NCBI RefSeq assembly: GCF_014638995.1
Contig: NZ_BMFR01000010.1
Coordinates: 1-64,000 of the forward strand
Direction: 5' to 3'
DNA: 64,000 nt
From: Virgibacillus oceani
GTDB taxonomy: Bacteria > Bacillota > Bacilli > Bacillales > Amphibacillaceae
Shown here: positions 1 to 7,887 of the stretch, one piece after another
How the letters are laid out: each line of letters opens with the position of its first letter
Position numbering within the stretch: the stretch's first letter is position 1
Translations under genes and position numbers: made by a program
Notes under the pieces: model-generated
What the model saw: the letters and a program-made list of their open reading frames with translations, nothing else
What the model was told of the DNA's origin: nothing
Databases searched by the model: none

Positions 1-378
1 GGTTGGAAAGACCATTCAAATATGGGAAAAAGAAATAATCAAACGTTTACAACCATACCCCATCGACTTTTAGTTCAGATGATCACCTATAAGGTCGAAC
101 GTCATGGTATAAAAGTGATTATGACGGAAGAATCCTACACGTCACAAGCAAGTTTTCTGGATTATGATGACATTCCCGTTTATGGGGAGGAGAATAATAA
201 ATCATTTTCAGGGAAGCGTGTGAAGCGAGGATTATACCGTTCAAAGAATGGCACACACATGAATGCCGATGTAAATGGTGCTGCAAATATCATGAAAAAA
301 GTATTCCGGGACGCATTTAAGGAATCTTTTGCCTGCACAGAAACCTTATTACATCCAATATCGGTCACACTAAAATAA
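1..378 (+). CDS. tnpB: TnpB (IS200/IS605 OrfB) C-terminal part, cut by window edge
   Basis: This is the last 125 codons of a TnpB-family RNA-guided nuclease; the frame is open from base 1, so the gene begins outside the window. It is almost identical to the C-terminus of the complete copy at 27365-28801, with a few substitutions (for example ENNKS for EMNNS). The C-terminal RuvC aspartate lies in NADVNGAANI. The usual Cys4 zinc ribbon is absent: no cysteine lies between TSQASF and NADVNG. No Y1 transposase (tnpA) is visible beside it, so it may be an IS1341-like solo element. Whether this copy is intact cannot be judged from here. Confidence 0.93.
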   Translation, partial: GWKDHSNMGKRNNQTFTTIPHRLLVQMITYKVERHGIKVIMTEESYTSQASFLDYDDIPVYGEENNKSFSGKRVKRGLYRSKNGTHMNADVNGAANIMKKVFRDAFKESFACTETLLHPISVTLK

Positions 379-537
379 ACGTAATCCCAAAAGGCAAGAC
401 CAATGGGATAGCGGGGTTGGGTGTTTTTAGCACACCAATGTGTCAACTCCACTGGTGGTTAATCGTCATCTTGAGAGTCGATACCCCAGAAACCCCCACT
501 TCAAATTTTGTAGAAATTAAGTGGCGGGAGTATTCAT
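379..537 (+). ncRNA. TnpB element right end / 3' part of omega RNA, copy 1
   Basis: These 159 non-coding bases between the tnpB stop and the element boundary are nearly identical to 28802-28960; the two copies diverge abruptly after GAGTATTCAT, which places the right end at base 537. An imperfect hairpin (CCCCACTT at 494-501 with AAGTGGCGGG at 519-528) sits just inside the end. In IS200/IS605 elements the omega RNA overlaps the tnpB 3' end and runs through the right end, so its guide would start at 538. The RNA's 5' end cannot be placed from sequence alone. Confidence 0.7.
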
Positions 538-593
538 GAGAAAAAAGGTAACTATTAAATGAAATAAAAAGGAATCCGACTGAAAAAACGAGC

Positions 594-625
594 ACGGTGC
601 TTTCATAAAGGCATCGTCTTTTTTT
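594..625 (+). terminator. Rho-independent terminator downstream of TnpB copy 1
   Basis: An 8-bp stem (ACGGTGCT with GGCATCGT, two wobble pairs) is followed by a run of seven T. It lies outside the element boundary. The rest of 538-832 shows no gene. Confidence 0.65.
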
Positions 626-832
626 ACTTTTATCCCAGATTTAGAGGTTGAAAATTGTAATTGAGCTATTAGACATGAAGATTGAAACGATGAACATCAA
701 TTTTTTAAAAAAGGTTCTGAATGTTATGTTATTATTAAATCGAAAGTATGAAAGTTAACGTAACAGCTGTTTAGAGAATAAGAATGGTGCAGGTAAAACA
801 ATTATTAAATTAGCTTATCGGAGGTGTGAAGA

Positions 833-1309
833 ATGAATATTAAAATTAGGGAAGCGGAAATAAAAGACTTTCAGCAAATGCTTGAATTATATAATGAATT
901 AGATAAAATCCATAGTCGGGAACATCCTGAATTATTCAAAGAACCTGAAGGCGATTCAAGACCGTTGGAGTATGTGCAAACTCTGATTGAGGATGAAAAC
1001 GGATATTTAGCTGTTGCAGAATTAGATAACAAAATAATTGGTTTTGCAGAGTGCTTTATAATTGAATCAGGTGTATTTCCAATTGAAAGGGAAAGGCGCT
1101 GGATTCATTTAGATAATATTGCAGTAATGAAGGAATATCAGAATAAAGGAGTTGGCAAAACCCTGCTTAATTCGGTTATTCTTTGGGCGAAGGAAAGTAA
1201 TGTCAGCAGAATCGAATTGAAAGTATATGATTTTAATCTGAGTGCGATAGAGTTTTATAAAGGGGCAGGTTTTAAAAATATCAGTTCAAGTATGTACCTG
1301 GAATGTTAG
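833..1309 (+). CDS. GNAT family N-acetyltransferase
   Basis: The 158-aa protein has the length and layout of a single-domain GNAT acetyltransferase, which moves an acetyl group from acetyl-CoA to an amine. The acetyl-CoA pyrophosphate loop is seen as YQNKGVGKTLL near residue 105, and the C-terminal NLSAIEFYKGAGF motif is typical of the fold. A ribosome site (GGAGGTG) precedes the ATG. The gene ends 27 nt before the next gene in the same direction, so the two probably form an operon. The substrate cannot be inferred. Confidence 0.85.
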   Translation: MNIKIREAEIKDFQQMLELYNELDKIHSREHPELFKEPEGDSRPLEYVQTLIEDENGYLAVAELDNKIIGFAECFIIESGVFPIERERRWIHLDNIAVMKEYQNKGVGKTLLNSVILWAKESNVSRIELKVYDFNLSAIEFYKGAGFKNISSSMYLEC

Positions 1310-1336
1310 ATAGTATTGGTGTAACGGAGGGATACG

Positions 1337-1891
1337 ATGGGAAAAGTATATTTCGGTATGACTATATCACTAGATGGATTCGTTAATGACCGAAACGGAA
1401 ACTTTGAAAAGCTCTTCGCAAGTTTTGAAACAAATGAGGAATTAGCATCAATGTTGCGAAATACCGGGGCCATAGTGATGGGGCGCAATAGCTTTGAAGC
1501 GGGTGGCGATGTTGATTCGTATGCTGACTCATACGAATTCCAGGTGCCATTGTTTGTGCTAACTAATAAACCACCAGTCAAGCATCCCAAGGAAAACGAC
1601 AAATTAACCATTAGCTTTGTGACCGATGGAATTGAAAGTGCTATAAGGCGGGCAAGAGCTTCTGCCAAGGAAAAAGATATCGCAGTAATGGGTGCTAATG
1701 TCGGCCAGCAGCTGCTTAAATCTGGTCTTGTGGATGAACTGCAAATTACGATCGCGCCTATTTTGCTTGGCAGCGGTCTGCGGCTCTTTGACCACCTGAA
1801 CGATCTTGAGATTGATCTGGAAAAAATACGAACGATTGAGACCAAACAGCAAGTAGAAATCTGGTATAAAGTAATCTATAATCAAAGCTAG
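1337..1891 (+). CDS. Dihydrofolate reductase family protein (RibD C-terminal-like)
   Basis: The 184-aa protein begins with GMTISLDGFVNDRNG, the typical start of the DHFR-like RibD C-terminal domain family, and carries GAIVMGRNSFE and the NAD(P)-binding-like IAVMGANVGQQLL segment, ending in LGSGLRLFDHL. These enzymes are NAD(P)H-dependent reductases, mostly of unknown substrate and not true folate enzymes. A second, more distant member lies at 58322-58915. The RBS GGAGGG lies 8 nt before the ATG. Probably co-transcribed with the upstream GNAT gene. Confidence 0.85.
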   Translation: MGKVYFGMTISLDGFVNDRNGNFEKLFASFETNEELASMLRNTGAIVMGRNSFEAGGDVDSYADSYEFQVPLFVLTNKPPVKHPKENDKLTISFVTDGIESAIRRARASAKEKDIAVMGANVGQQLLKSGLVDELQITIAPILLGSGLRLFDHLNDLEIDLEKIRTIETKQQVEIWYKVIYNQS

Positions 1892-2003
1892 ACGTTTTTT
1901 ATGCAAGAAGCAGATTACTTAATATGCATGAATTTGGAACGAAAAATTTTTAGACAGACATAGCAATAGGGTTCTTAGTGGGGACCTGAATTTAAAAATC
2001 AGC

Positions 2004-2032
2004 AAAAAAATGAACGTGTAAAAACACGCTCA
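2004..2032 (-). terminator. Terminator of the small membrane protein gene
   Basis: On the minus strand a 9-bp stem (TGAGCGTGT with ACACGTTCA, 4-nt loop) is followed by seven T. It lies directly after the stop of the minus-strand gene at 2046-2273. Confidence 0.75.
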
Positions 2033-2045
2033 TTATAAAGTAAAG

Positions 2046-2273
2046 TTACAATAATGTCCCCGTTACGAACCAATGTACAAGTATACCAGCGACCCCAATT
2101 ACAATTGAAAACCAACCCAATGTCTTTGCCTTGCTAAACGCAGTAACGATCCCAAGAATTATGGCAACAACACCTAACATTGGTGCAAAAAAGGAGATAA
2201 CCCCTGCTACAATACCAATCCAACCCATCCATAAGGCAGAGGTATCATTATTTCTTTCGATTGCTTCAGCCAT
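2046..2273 (-). CDS. Small two-to-three-helix membrane protein
   Basis: The 75-aa protein has an acidic, soluble N-terminus (MAEAIERNND) followed by two or three hydrophobic helices rich in Gly, Val and Ile (about residues 15-45 and 52-72). It resembles the short DUF4190-like membrane proteins, but the assignment is loose. The RBS GGGAGGTGG is strong, and a terminator follows, so it appears to be a single-gene transcript. Function unknown. Confidence 0.7.
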   Translation of the reverse strand: MAEAIERNNDTSALWMGWIGIVAGVISFFAPMLGVVAIILGIVTAFSKAKTLGWFSIVIGVAGILVHWFVTGTLL

Positions 2274-2436
2274 TTTTCCACCTCCCTTACTTATTTAGTA
2301 TTTCCTTAAATATAAAAACTATTTTTATTGAATACGATTTTGGCTGCACTTGCTAAATTCAGCCTTTCTCAGTAAGAGGTTTTAGAACTTTAAAAAATAA
2401 ATTTCTAGACGAATGAACCAAATTTGTGGAATTCGT

Positions 2437-2464
2437 ACCCAAATAAAAACGGGGTGAATAAAAT
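2437..2464 (+). promoter_or_regulatory. Candidate sigma-K promoter of the Gln/Gly-repeat gene
   Basis: The pattern is AC, 17 nt, then GAATAAAAT, close to the sigma-K form AC-N16/17-CATAnnnTR. Nearly the same block (TACCCAAA..., TGAATAAAAT) precedes the probable coat gene at 34327 with identical spacing. Confidence 0.5.
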
Positions 2465-2491
2465 GGGCATTATGTGAAGGAGAGGATGAAA

Positions 2492-3181
2492 ATGAATTAT
2501 TTTAACAATAATCAATTGTTTGGGGAAGACCGTCAACAAGGCCCATGGTTTTGCTTTCCCATGGAAGAACAAGATGGAGCACAAGGGCAAGGCGGATTAG
2601 AAGGGCAAATCAATATGTCGGACGGCTCCCAGCAATCTGTAGTTTGCTATCCCGCACCGCAACAAGGCAGTGGTCAAAATCAAGGAGAACAATCTGGCAG
2701 TGAGGGACAACAGGGAGAGGGAGAAGGCCAAGGAGGAAATCAGGGACAGCAGGGAGGAGAACAAGGACAAGGTGGAATGCCATCGCTGCAGGACATACTC
2801 GGTCAAGGAGGAAATCAGGGACAACAAGGTGGAGAACAAGGACAGGGTGGAATGCCATCGCTGCAGGACATACTTGGTCAAGGGGGAAATCAGGGACAGC
2901 AGGGAGGAGAACAAGGACAGGGTGGAATGCCTTCGTTACAAGACATACTTGGTCAGGGAGGAAATCAAGGACAACAGCAAGGAGGTCAAGAGCAAGGTGG
3001 CGTGCCAATGTTTCCGGGCCCGTTCGGTGGTCAAGGGCAGCAGGGAGGAGGTCAACGCCAGGAAGTAATGCCAATGTATTATGGTACGTTTGTTCCAAGT
3101 GATAGCTCAGCACAGCGTGGCTACGTCTATCCTCAAGCATTCATGCCTTGTACGTGGGTGGTTGGATATAAATATTACTAG
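2492..3181 (+). CDS. Gln/Gly-rich tandem-repeat protein, probably spore-associated
   Basis: The 229-aa protein is dominated by Q, G, E and N. Three perfect-length 25-residue repeats, each containing GGNQGQQGGEQGQGG then MPSLQDILGQ, occupy about residues 81-155, followed by a degenerate fourth. The C-terminus changes to a Tyr-rich tail ending VVGYKYY. An open frame begins at GTG 2474, but AAGGAGAGG lies 7 nt before ATG 2492, so that start is chosen. The promoter block and Tyr-rich tail match the gene at 34327, which suggests a spore surface or coat role; this is inference, and no known coat family was recognised. Confidence 0.75.
   Translation: MNYFNNNQLFGEDRQQGPWFCFPMEEQDGAQGQGGLEGQINMSDGSQQSVVCYPAPQQGSGQNQGEQSGSEGQQGEGEGQGGNQGQQGGEQGQGGMPSLQDILGQGGNQGQQGGEQGQGGMPSLQDILGQGGNQGQQGGEQGQGGMPSLQDILGQGGNQGQQQGGQEQGGVPMFPGPFGGQGQQGGGQRQEVMPMYYGTFVPSDSSAQRGYVYPQAFMPCTWVVGYKYY
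2732..2956 (+). repeat. Three in-frame 75-bp tandem repeats
   Basis: Units at 2732-2806, 2807-2881 and 2882-2956 each encode 25 residues and differ mainly at synonymous sites. Copy number may vary between strains by recombination. Confidence 0.9.
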
Positions 3182-3211
3182 TGGCATAAAAAACTTAGGA
3201 AATAACTAGCT

Positions 3212-3252
3212 AAAAAAAGACCTCATGAAAGTTTTAAATTGATTTCATGAGG
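3212..3252 (-). terminator. Hairpin between convergent genes, best read as minus-strand terminator
   Basis: A perfect 10-bp stem (CCTCATGAAA with TTTCATGAGG) is followed on the minus strand by seven T. On the plus strand the following bases are T-rich but mixed, so it may work in both directions for the two converging genes. Confidence 0.7.
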
Positions 3253-3280
3253 TTAATTTAATCTGGTTTTGTCCCGTCAT

Positions 3281-3460
3281 TTATTGCCTCATTCCTCGGA
3301 AAACGCGCTTATGTGTAAACGTATAAATGGTTAAATAGAGAGAAATAAACAGCAATGGTAAGCTTATGAATAACGGAATTAATTGCATTAACCCAAGTAT
3401 ATTAAGAAAAAAAGCAACAATTGTCATTACCAGAAATAAAAATGGCAGAAGATCCTGCAT
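3281..3460 (-). CDS. Small hydrophobic protein, 59 aa
   Basis: A short minus-strand reading frame of 59 aa starts at ATG 3460 behind GGAGTGG. It is mostly two hydrophobic helices (from DLLPFLFLV to about SLYLTIYTF) and ends in a basic tail, HKRVFRGMRQ, the profile of a small inner-membrane protein with a positive cytoplasmic end. It ends 28 nt before the hairpin at 3212-3252, which fits as its terminator. No family was recognised. Its 5' side faces the minisatellite at 3794. Confidence 0.65.
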   Translation of the reverse strand: MQDLLPFLFLVMTIVAFFLNILGLMQLIPLFISLPLLFISLYLTIYTFTHKRVFRGMRQ

Positions 3461-3793
3461 AAAACCACTCCAATCATAAAGAAGTACTTAAGATCATTAA
3501 ATTATATGAAAGCAAGGTACAAAATAGAAGTATTAGTGGATAAGTGTGACATTTTTGTGAAACTATGAGCAAACTTATTGAATAGTTACCATGGACTTGA
3601 TATAGTAAGGATGTGGATGAGTTACCAAACAAAAACCCCTTTGTTTGACCATGAAACTTTCTCCCATCCCCCTTTGTTTAGAGCAAGGACATATAAGAGA
3701 AGGATATACGCTGCCCCGTATATCCTTCTTTACGTTTACAGGGTATTTACAATCGGCACTTTATTACATTTTCTTGAATGGGGGAGGATGATT

Positions 3794-4257
3794 GGGCGAG
3801 CAGCACTCGAGGTCGAGCGAGAAGCATTTGAGGTCGAGCGAGCAGCACGCAAGGTCGAGCGAGCAGCACGCAAGGTCGAGCGAGAAGCACCCAAGTCGAG
3901 CGAGAAGCACCCGGAGTCGAGCGAGCAGCACCCGGAGTCGAGCGAGAAGCACGCAAGGTCGAGCGAGAAGCACTCAAGGTCGAGCGAGCAGCAAGCAAGG
4001 TCGAGCGAGAAGCACCCGGAGTCGAGCGAGAAGCACGCAAGGTCGAGCGAGAAGCACCCAAGTCGAGCGAGAAGCACGCAAGGTCGAGCGAGCAGCACCC
4101 GGAGTCGAGCGAGAAGCACGCAAGGTCGAGCGAGCAGCACGCAAGGTCGAGCGAGAAGCACCCGGAGTCGAGCGAGCAGCACGCAAGGTCGAGCGAGCAG
4201 CACGCAAGGTCGAGCGAGAAGCACTCGAGGTCGAGCGAGCAACTTTCCAAGCCGAAC
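3794..4257. repeat. GC-rich minisatellite, about 22 units of 20-21 bp
   Basis: The unit is a constant 10-mer GTCGAGCGAG, then C or A, then AGCA or equivalent, then a variable end drawn from a small set (CGCAAG, CCCGGA, CCCAA, CTCGAG, CTCAAG, AGCAAG). The first and last units are degenerate. Because no unit contains stops, long frames run through it in several phases on both strands; these are artefacts. It sits between the 3' end of spxH and the small gene at 3281-3460. Composition is far richer in G+C than the neighbouring genes. Confidence 0.95.
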
Positions 4258-4313
4258 GAACCCAGCACCCGCCAACCCAACTCAACAAAAAATACCCTCC
4301 ATTCCAGAGGGCA

Positions 4314-5210
4314 TCATCGTCCAATATATTTCCAAAACACGCCATACTTAACAGGAATCTTTTCTACGGTCTGTTTTAACTGTAATTTTTTCATTTCCTT
4401 TTCTGCTTTTGCAGTGGTCCAGTCATAGACAACTGCTATTTCTTTATTTCCAACGACTCCGTATCGTGCAATAAATTCTTCAAGTGGAGGTTTTTCTTCT
4501 GGTGTGGGATCCTTTTGAAGCATTTGCTGTAAAACGCGTACATATATCTCATAAGGATAGAGTCCGGAAATTTTAATGCCATGCTGTTCAATTTCCTGGT
4601 TGAAGAACACGATCGTTGGAATGTAGTCGACTTCCATTTCGTGCGTGAGTTTCACATCACATTGAAACGCCTTTTTAGCGGATGGCGAATATAAATCATC
4701 TGTGAATTCGCGTATATCCAGGTTTGCTTCCCTGGCGCATCGGATGAGAACATCTTCATCGGTTATGTTCTGCTTCATCAGGAAGAGGTTTTCCTGCAAT
4801 TTGCGCAAAAAGACTTTGCCTGCTTTTTTACCCTGGAGTTCGGCAGCTTTTATAGCGAGTGATGCAATCCATGGGTGTGAGATCGGGTTTTCAATCCATA
4901 GATCCCCATCACAGCTCATGCCAGTACGGCTAGCTGTTTTTTCCCAAATATCTTTAAGCTTTTTCGGTTTGTCAAATATGTCTTTATTTAATGTATTTAA
5001 ATGACCGCTGATAATCGGTCTGATTGTAAAATAATTTCCGTACTCAATCGAAAGCTTTCGTAAATATGGTTCTAATGACCAGCATTCAGGACATAGTGGA
5101 TCAATGAAAACGTAAATCTCAATCGGTTTTTGCACATAATCATTAAAGCTATATTCCGCCGATGTGTTTGATTTGCTAGAGCTTGCTAGCCCAGTTTGAT
5201 TCCAACTCAC
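4314..5210 (-). CDS. spxH: SpxH (YjbH), ClpXP adaptor for Spx degradation
   Basis: The 298-aa protein has the DsbA/thioredoxin-like layout of SpxH (YjbH), with CPEC at residues 40-43 in [11 protein letters not shown]. In B. subtilis this cytoplasmic protein delivers the redox regulator Spx to the ClpXP protease. The start is GTG 5210 because AAAGGAG lies 7 nt upstream. It is followed at its 3' end, only about 60 nt away, by the 21-bp minisatellite. It lies 17 nt after the truncated haemoglobin gene yjbI, the conserved Bacillus gene order, which supports the call. No clear terminator is visible before the repeats. Confidence 0.9.
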   Translation of the reverse strand: MSWNQTGLASSSKSNTSAEYSFNDYVQKPIEIYVFIDPLCPECWSLEPYLRKLSIEYGNYFTIRPIISGHLNTLNKDIFDKPKKLKDIWEKTASRTGMSCDGDLWIENPISHPWIASLAIKAAELQGKKAGKVFLRKLQENLFLMKQNITDEDVLIRCAREANLDIREFTDDLYSPSAKKAFQCDVKLTHEMEVDYIPTIVFFNQEIEQHGIKISGLYPYEIYVRVLQQMLQKDPTPEEKPPLEEFIARYGVVGNKEIAVVYDWTTAKAEKEMKKLQLKQTVEKIPVKYGVFWKYIGR

Positions 5211-5227
5211 ATCGATTCTCCTTTCTA

Positions 5228-5608
5228 TTATTCCGGTGTATTCATCATATGGTGTGCAGTCATGGTTAATTTTTCAAATATAGCCGTCCGGTAAGGTTCC
5301 TCGATTTCAGCCTCTTCCAAGGCAGCTGCCATGCATTCCAGCCAAGCATCTTTCCGTGTTGGTGTAATTTCGAATGGTAAATGCCTGCGTCGCATCATCG
5401 GGTTTCCGCGCTCTTCGGAATATAACCTTGGTCCCCCGAAAAATTGGGTAAGGAACATTCGTTGTTTTCTGGCTGTCTCTGTTAAATCTTCCGGGAAAAT
5501 AGGGATTAAATCGGGATGTTTCCCAACTCGTTTATAAAAAGCTGTTACTAATCGATCTATTGAATCAAAGCCACCAATAGCTTCAAACATTGTGCCAGGT
5601 ACTGTCAT
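5228..5608 (-). CDS. yjbI: Group II truncated haemoglobin (YjbI)
   Basis: At 126 aa this has the size of a group II truncated haemoglobin. Visible marks are the B10 tyrosine in AFYKRV (about residue 25), the probable proximal heme histidine in RRRHLPF (about residue 76) and the G8 tryptophan in DAWLECM (about residue 89), characteristic of group II. Such proteins bind O2, NO or peroxide in the cytosol. It is directly upstream of spxH (17-nt gap), the same pairing as in B. subtilis, so the two likely share a transcript and an oxidative-stress context. GGAGAG precedes the ATG. Confidence 0.9.
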   Translation of the reverse strand: MTVPGTMFEAIGGFDSIDRLVTAFYKRVGKHPDLIPIFPEDLTETARKQRMFLTQFFGGPRLYSEERGNPMMRRRHLPFEITPTRKDAWLECMAAALEEAEIEEPYRTAIFEKLTMTAHHMMNTPE

Positions 5609-5679
5609 ATTCTTATTCTCTCCTACTACATTTGTATATATTGTAGCAACGTAATATTCATTTCGGCAATTAATCTGTT

Positions 5680-6255
5680 TTACCTAGACGCAAGTGATGC
5701 AAAAAATCGCTCAATTTTAGTAGGTGTATCCCTTTTATTTATATTATTTTTTGCCAAAAAGTTGTTCATAAAATTTTTGCCGATATCCTCAGTTGGTGCT
5801 TCTATTTCCAATTCGTAATCTGCCGCTTCATTGTACATACTATAATCAAGAACGAGCAGGACATTTTCATAATTTATTTCCCGGCGTACGGTTATTAGCT
5901 TACCGCAATAGACTATCTCAGTCATCGCAATATTCTTGTTCTGAAGCTGATTATTTATAGTATCCCGTTTAACGATTTTTCCATTTATCATTTCGTGTGC
6001 TTCCTCTTTGGATAGTGGTTCATGGGTCTCTAAAAGCCCGTTCGGATGCGGTTCTTTCAAGGTCAGTACAAACTTTCCATTTTTTTCACGGATCCGGAGT
6101 GCACATCCATGTTCTTTAAGGGAAAAATCGCTCGTTTCAAAGTAATAATTGGTTTGTTTAACCCCGCTCTCGGGAAATGGGTAGCGGTGCAAACATGCTT
6201 CAAATTCGTCTTTAGTTAGGATATTTTTATACTCAATTTCAATTTCCTGTGTCAT
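5680..6255 (-). CDS. yjbK: CYTH domain protein YjbK
   Basis: The 191-aa protein starts with the CYTH/triphosphate tunnel metalloenzyme signature ExExK (E6, E8, K10 in EIEIEYKN). Charged strands such as CALRIREKNGKFVLTLKEP follow, as in the TTM fold that handles tripolyphosphate or adenylate substrates. In B. subtilis it lies in the yjbK-yjbL-yjbM neighbourhood; here no yjbL is seen and the gene is divergent from yjbM, with about 145 nt between the starts. The actual substrate is unknown. Confidence 0.85.
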   Translation of the reverse strand: MTQEIEIEYKNILTKDEFEACLHRYPFPESGVKQTNYYFETSDFSLKEHGCALRIREKNGKFVLTLKEPHPNGLLETHEPLSKEEAHEMINGKIVKRDTINNQLQNKNIAMTEIVYCGKLITVRREINYENVLLVLDYSMYNEAADYELEIEAPTEDIGKNFMNNFLAKNNINKRDTPTKIERFFASLASR

Positions 6256-6399
6256 TAATTGGAAACCTCCGTTTACTTCAAAAAGGATTCCTATTGATTA
6301 TGGACAAATCTGGCCAAATATGCAAAAGTTATCTATTCTGATTGGATATGTTAAAATAGATAAGGCTATAGTCATAGATGAAATATAGGTGGTGGAAAG

Positions 6400-7008
6400 A
6401 TGAATTGGGAAGCATTGCTTGCACCGTATTCACAAGTTGTTGAAGAATTAAAGGTAAAATTAAAAGGAATGCGTTCACAATTTGAATACGAATCAAGGCA
6501 TTCACCAATCGAATTTATTACTGGAAGAGTTAAGCCGGTTACAAGTATTATCGAAAAAGCAAAACGAAAGCATACGCCATTGGACAAGATTGAGGAAACC
6601 ATACAGGACATTGCCGGGGTACGTGTTGTTTGCCAGTTTGTTGATGATATTTACACAATCGTGAAAATGATCCGTTCACGAAATGATTTAACAATTATTG
6701 AGGAAAAAGATTACATTACCCATAAAAAAGACAGTGGCTATCGTTCGTATCATATGATTGTTCACTATCCCGTTGAAACGATCCATGGTGAGAAGATTGT
6801 CATGGCGGAGATTCAGATCCGTACACTGGCAATGAATTTTTGGGCAACGAATGAGCATTCACTAAATTATAAATACGAAGGCAGAATACCATCTGAGATA
6901 AAAGCGAGACTACAGCGTGCTGCAGAGGCGGCGTTCAAGCTGGATGAAGAAATGTCGAAAATAAAAAATGAAGTACAGGAAGCACAACGAATTTTTCATC
7001 GGAAGTAA
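6400..7008 (+). CDS. yjbM: Small alarmone synthetase (RelQ/SasB, YjbM)
   Basis: The 202-aa protein is a stand-alone (p)ppGpp synthetase lacking hydrolase and regulatory domains. The synthetase motifs are seen as ITGRVKPVTSIIEKAKRK and the following DIAGVRVVCQFVDDIY, then EIQIRTLAMNFWA. It transfers pyrophosphate from ATP to GDP or GTP, raising alarmone levels in the stringent response. GGTGG lies about 7 nt before the ATG. It is followed within about 40 nt by nadK, as in B. subtilis, and is probably co-transcribed with it and the pseudouridine synthase. Confidence 0.92.
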   Translation: MNWEALLAPYSQVVEELKVKLKGMRSQFEYESRHSPIEFITGRVKPVTSIIEKAKRKHTPLDKIEETIQDIAGVRVVCQFVDDIYTIVKMIRSRNDLTIIEEKDYITHKKDSGYRSYHMIVHYPVETIHGEKIVMAEIQIRTLAMNFWATNEHSLNYKYEGRIPSEIKARLQRAAEAAFKLDEEMSKIKNEVQEAQRIFHRK

Positions 7009-7049
7009 TTATACATAATTAATCCACGGCAACGAGGGGGATGGCTAAC

Positions 7050-7874
7050 GTGAAATTTGCAATTGTATCTAAAGGTGATGAACGGTCAAATAAAATTAAA
7101 GCAACGATGAAGCAGTATTTAATTGATTTTAACCTGGAGTATTGTGAAAATGAACCAGATCTCGTCATATCAGTAGGCGGTGATGGAACATTTTTAGAGG
7201 CGTTTCATCGCTATGTACATCGGTTGAAACATACAGCATTTGTCGGGGTGCATACGGGTCATTTAGGCTTTTATGCCGATTGGATACCGGATGAAGTGGA
7301 GAAATTGATTATAGAAATTGCCAAAACACCGTATCAGGTTGTCGAATATCCATTGCTTGAAGTGACGATTCGGTCTAAAACAGGCGGCAAGGAAGACCGT
7401 TATCTGGCTCTGAATGAAGCGACCATAAAAACAGCGGATGGTTCGGTTGTATTTGACGTTGAAATTAAAGGGGAGCACTTTGAGACTTTCCGTGGTGATG
7501 GTCTTTGCTTATCGACACCGTCTGGCAGTACCGCCTATAATAAAGCACTCGGCGGAGGGATTATTCACCCATCGCTTGAGGCTGTCCAGCTGACCGAAAT
7601 GGCCTCCATCAACAATCGTGTATTCCGGACAATTGGTTCACCGTTGATATTGCCCAAACACCATACCTGTTTGCTGAAGCCTATTGTGGATCGGAGCTTT
7701 TTGATTGCTGTGGACCATTTTACGGAAACCTATACGAATGTAAAATCGATTCAATGCCGTGTTGCTAAAGAGCGGGTCCGCTTTGCCAGGTTTAAACCAT
7801 TCCCATTCTGGAACAGGGTCCGTGATTCCTTCGTTGCTGAGGAAAACAACACACGCAAAAAGGATTCCATATAG
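7050..7874 (+). CDS. nadK: NAD kinase
   Basis: This 274-aa protein phosphorylates NAD to NADP. Family motifs are clear: [10 protein letters not shown] near the N-terminus, [11 protein letters not shown], and the NAD-binding [15 protein letters not shown] near the middle. An ATG lies at 7041, but it touches the GAGGGGG ribosome site; GTG 7050 gives 9-nt spacing and the family's typical start [10 protein letters not shown], so it is preferred. It sits between yjbM and the RluA-type synthase, matching the B. subtilis yjbM-yjbN-yjbO order. Confidence 0.93.
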   Translation: MKFAIVSKGDERSNKIKATMKQYLIDFNLEYCENEPDLVISVGGDGTFLEAFHRYVHRLKHTAFVGVHTGHLGFYADWIPDEVEKLIIEIAKTPYQVVEYPLLEVTIRSKTGGKEDRYLALNEATIKTADGSVVFDVEIKGEHFETFRGDGLCLSTPSGSTAYNKALGGGIIHPSLEAVQLTEMASINNRVFRTIGSPLILPKHHTCLLKPIVDRSFLIAVDHFTETYTNVKSIQCRVAKERVRFARFKPFPFWNRVRDSFVAEENNTRKKDSI

Positions 7875-7887
7875 TAGGTGACGTGAC

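Noticed and set aside
1306..1906. Antisense reading frames over the DHFR-family gene
   Set aside because: They are mirror images of a real gene with clear family motifs.
3794..4257. Possible CRISPR array
   Set aside because: The unit is 21 bp in total, the variable ends recur, and no cas gene is present in the window.
3578..4379. Long overlapping reading frames (Ser/Glu/Lys/His/Arg-rich) on both strands
   Set aside because: They arise because the 21-bp repeat has no stop codons in several frames; no good ribosome site precedes them, and six overlapping proteins cannot all be real.
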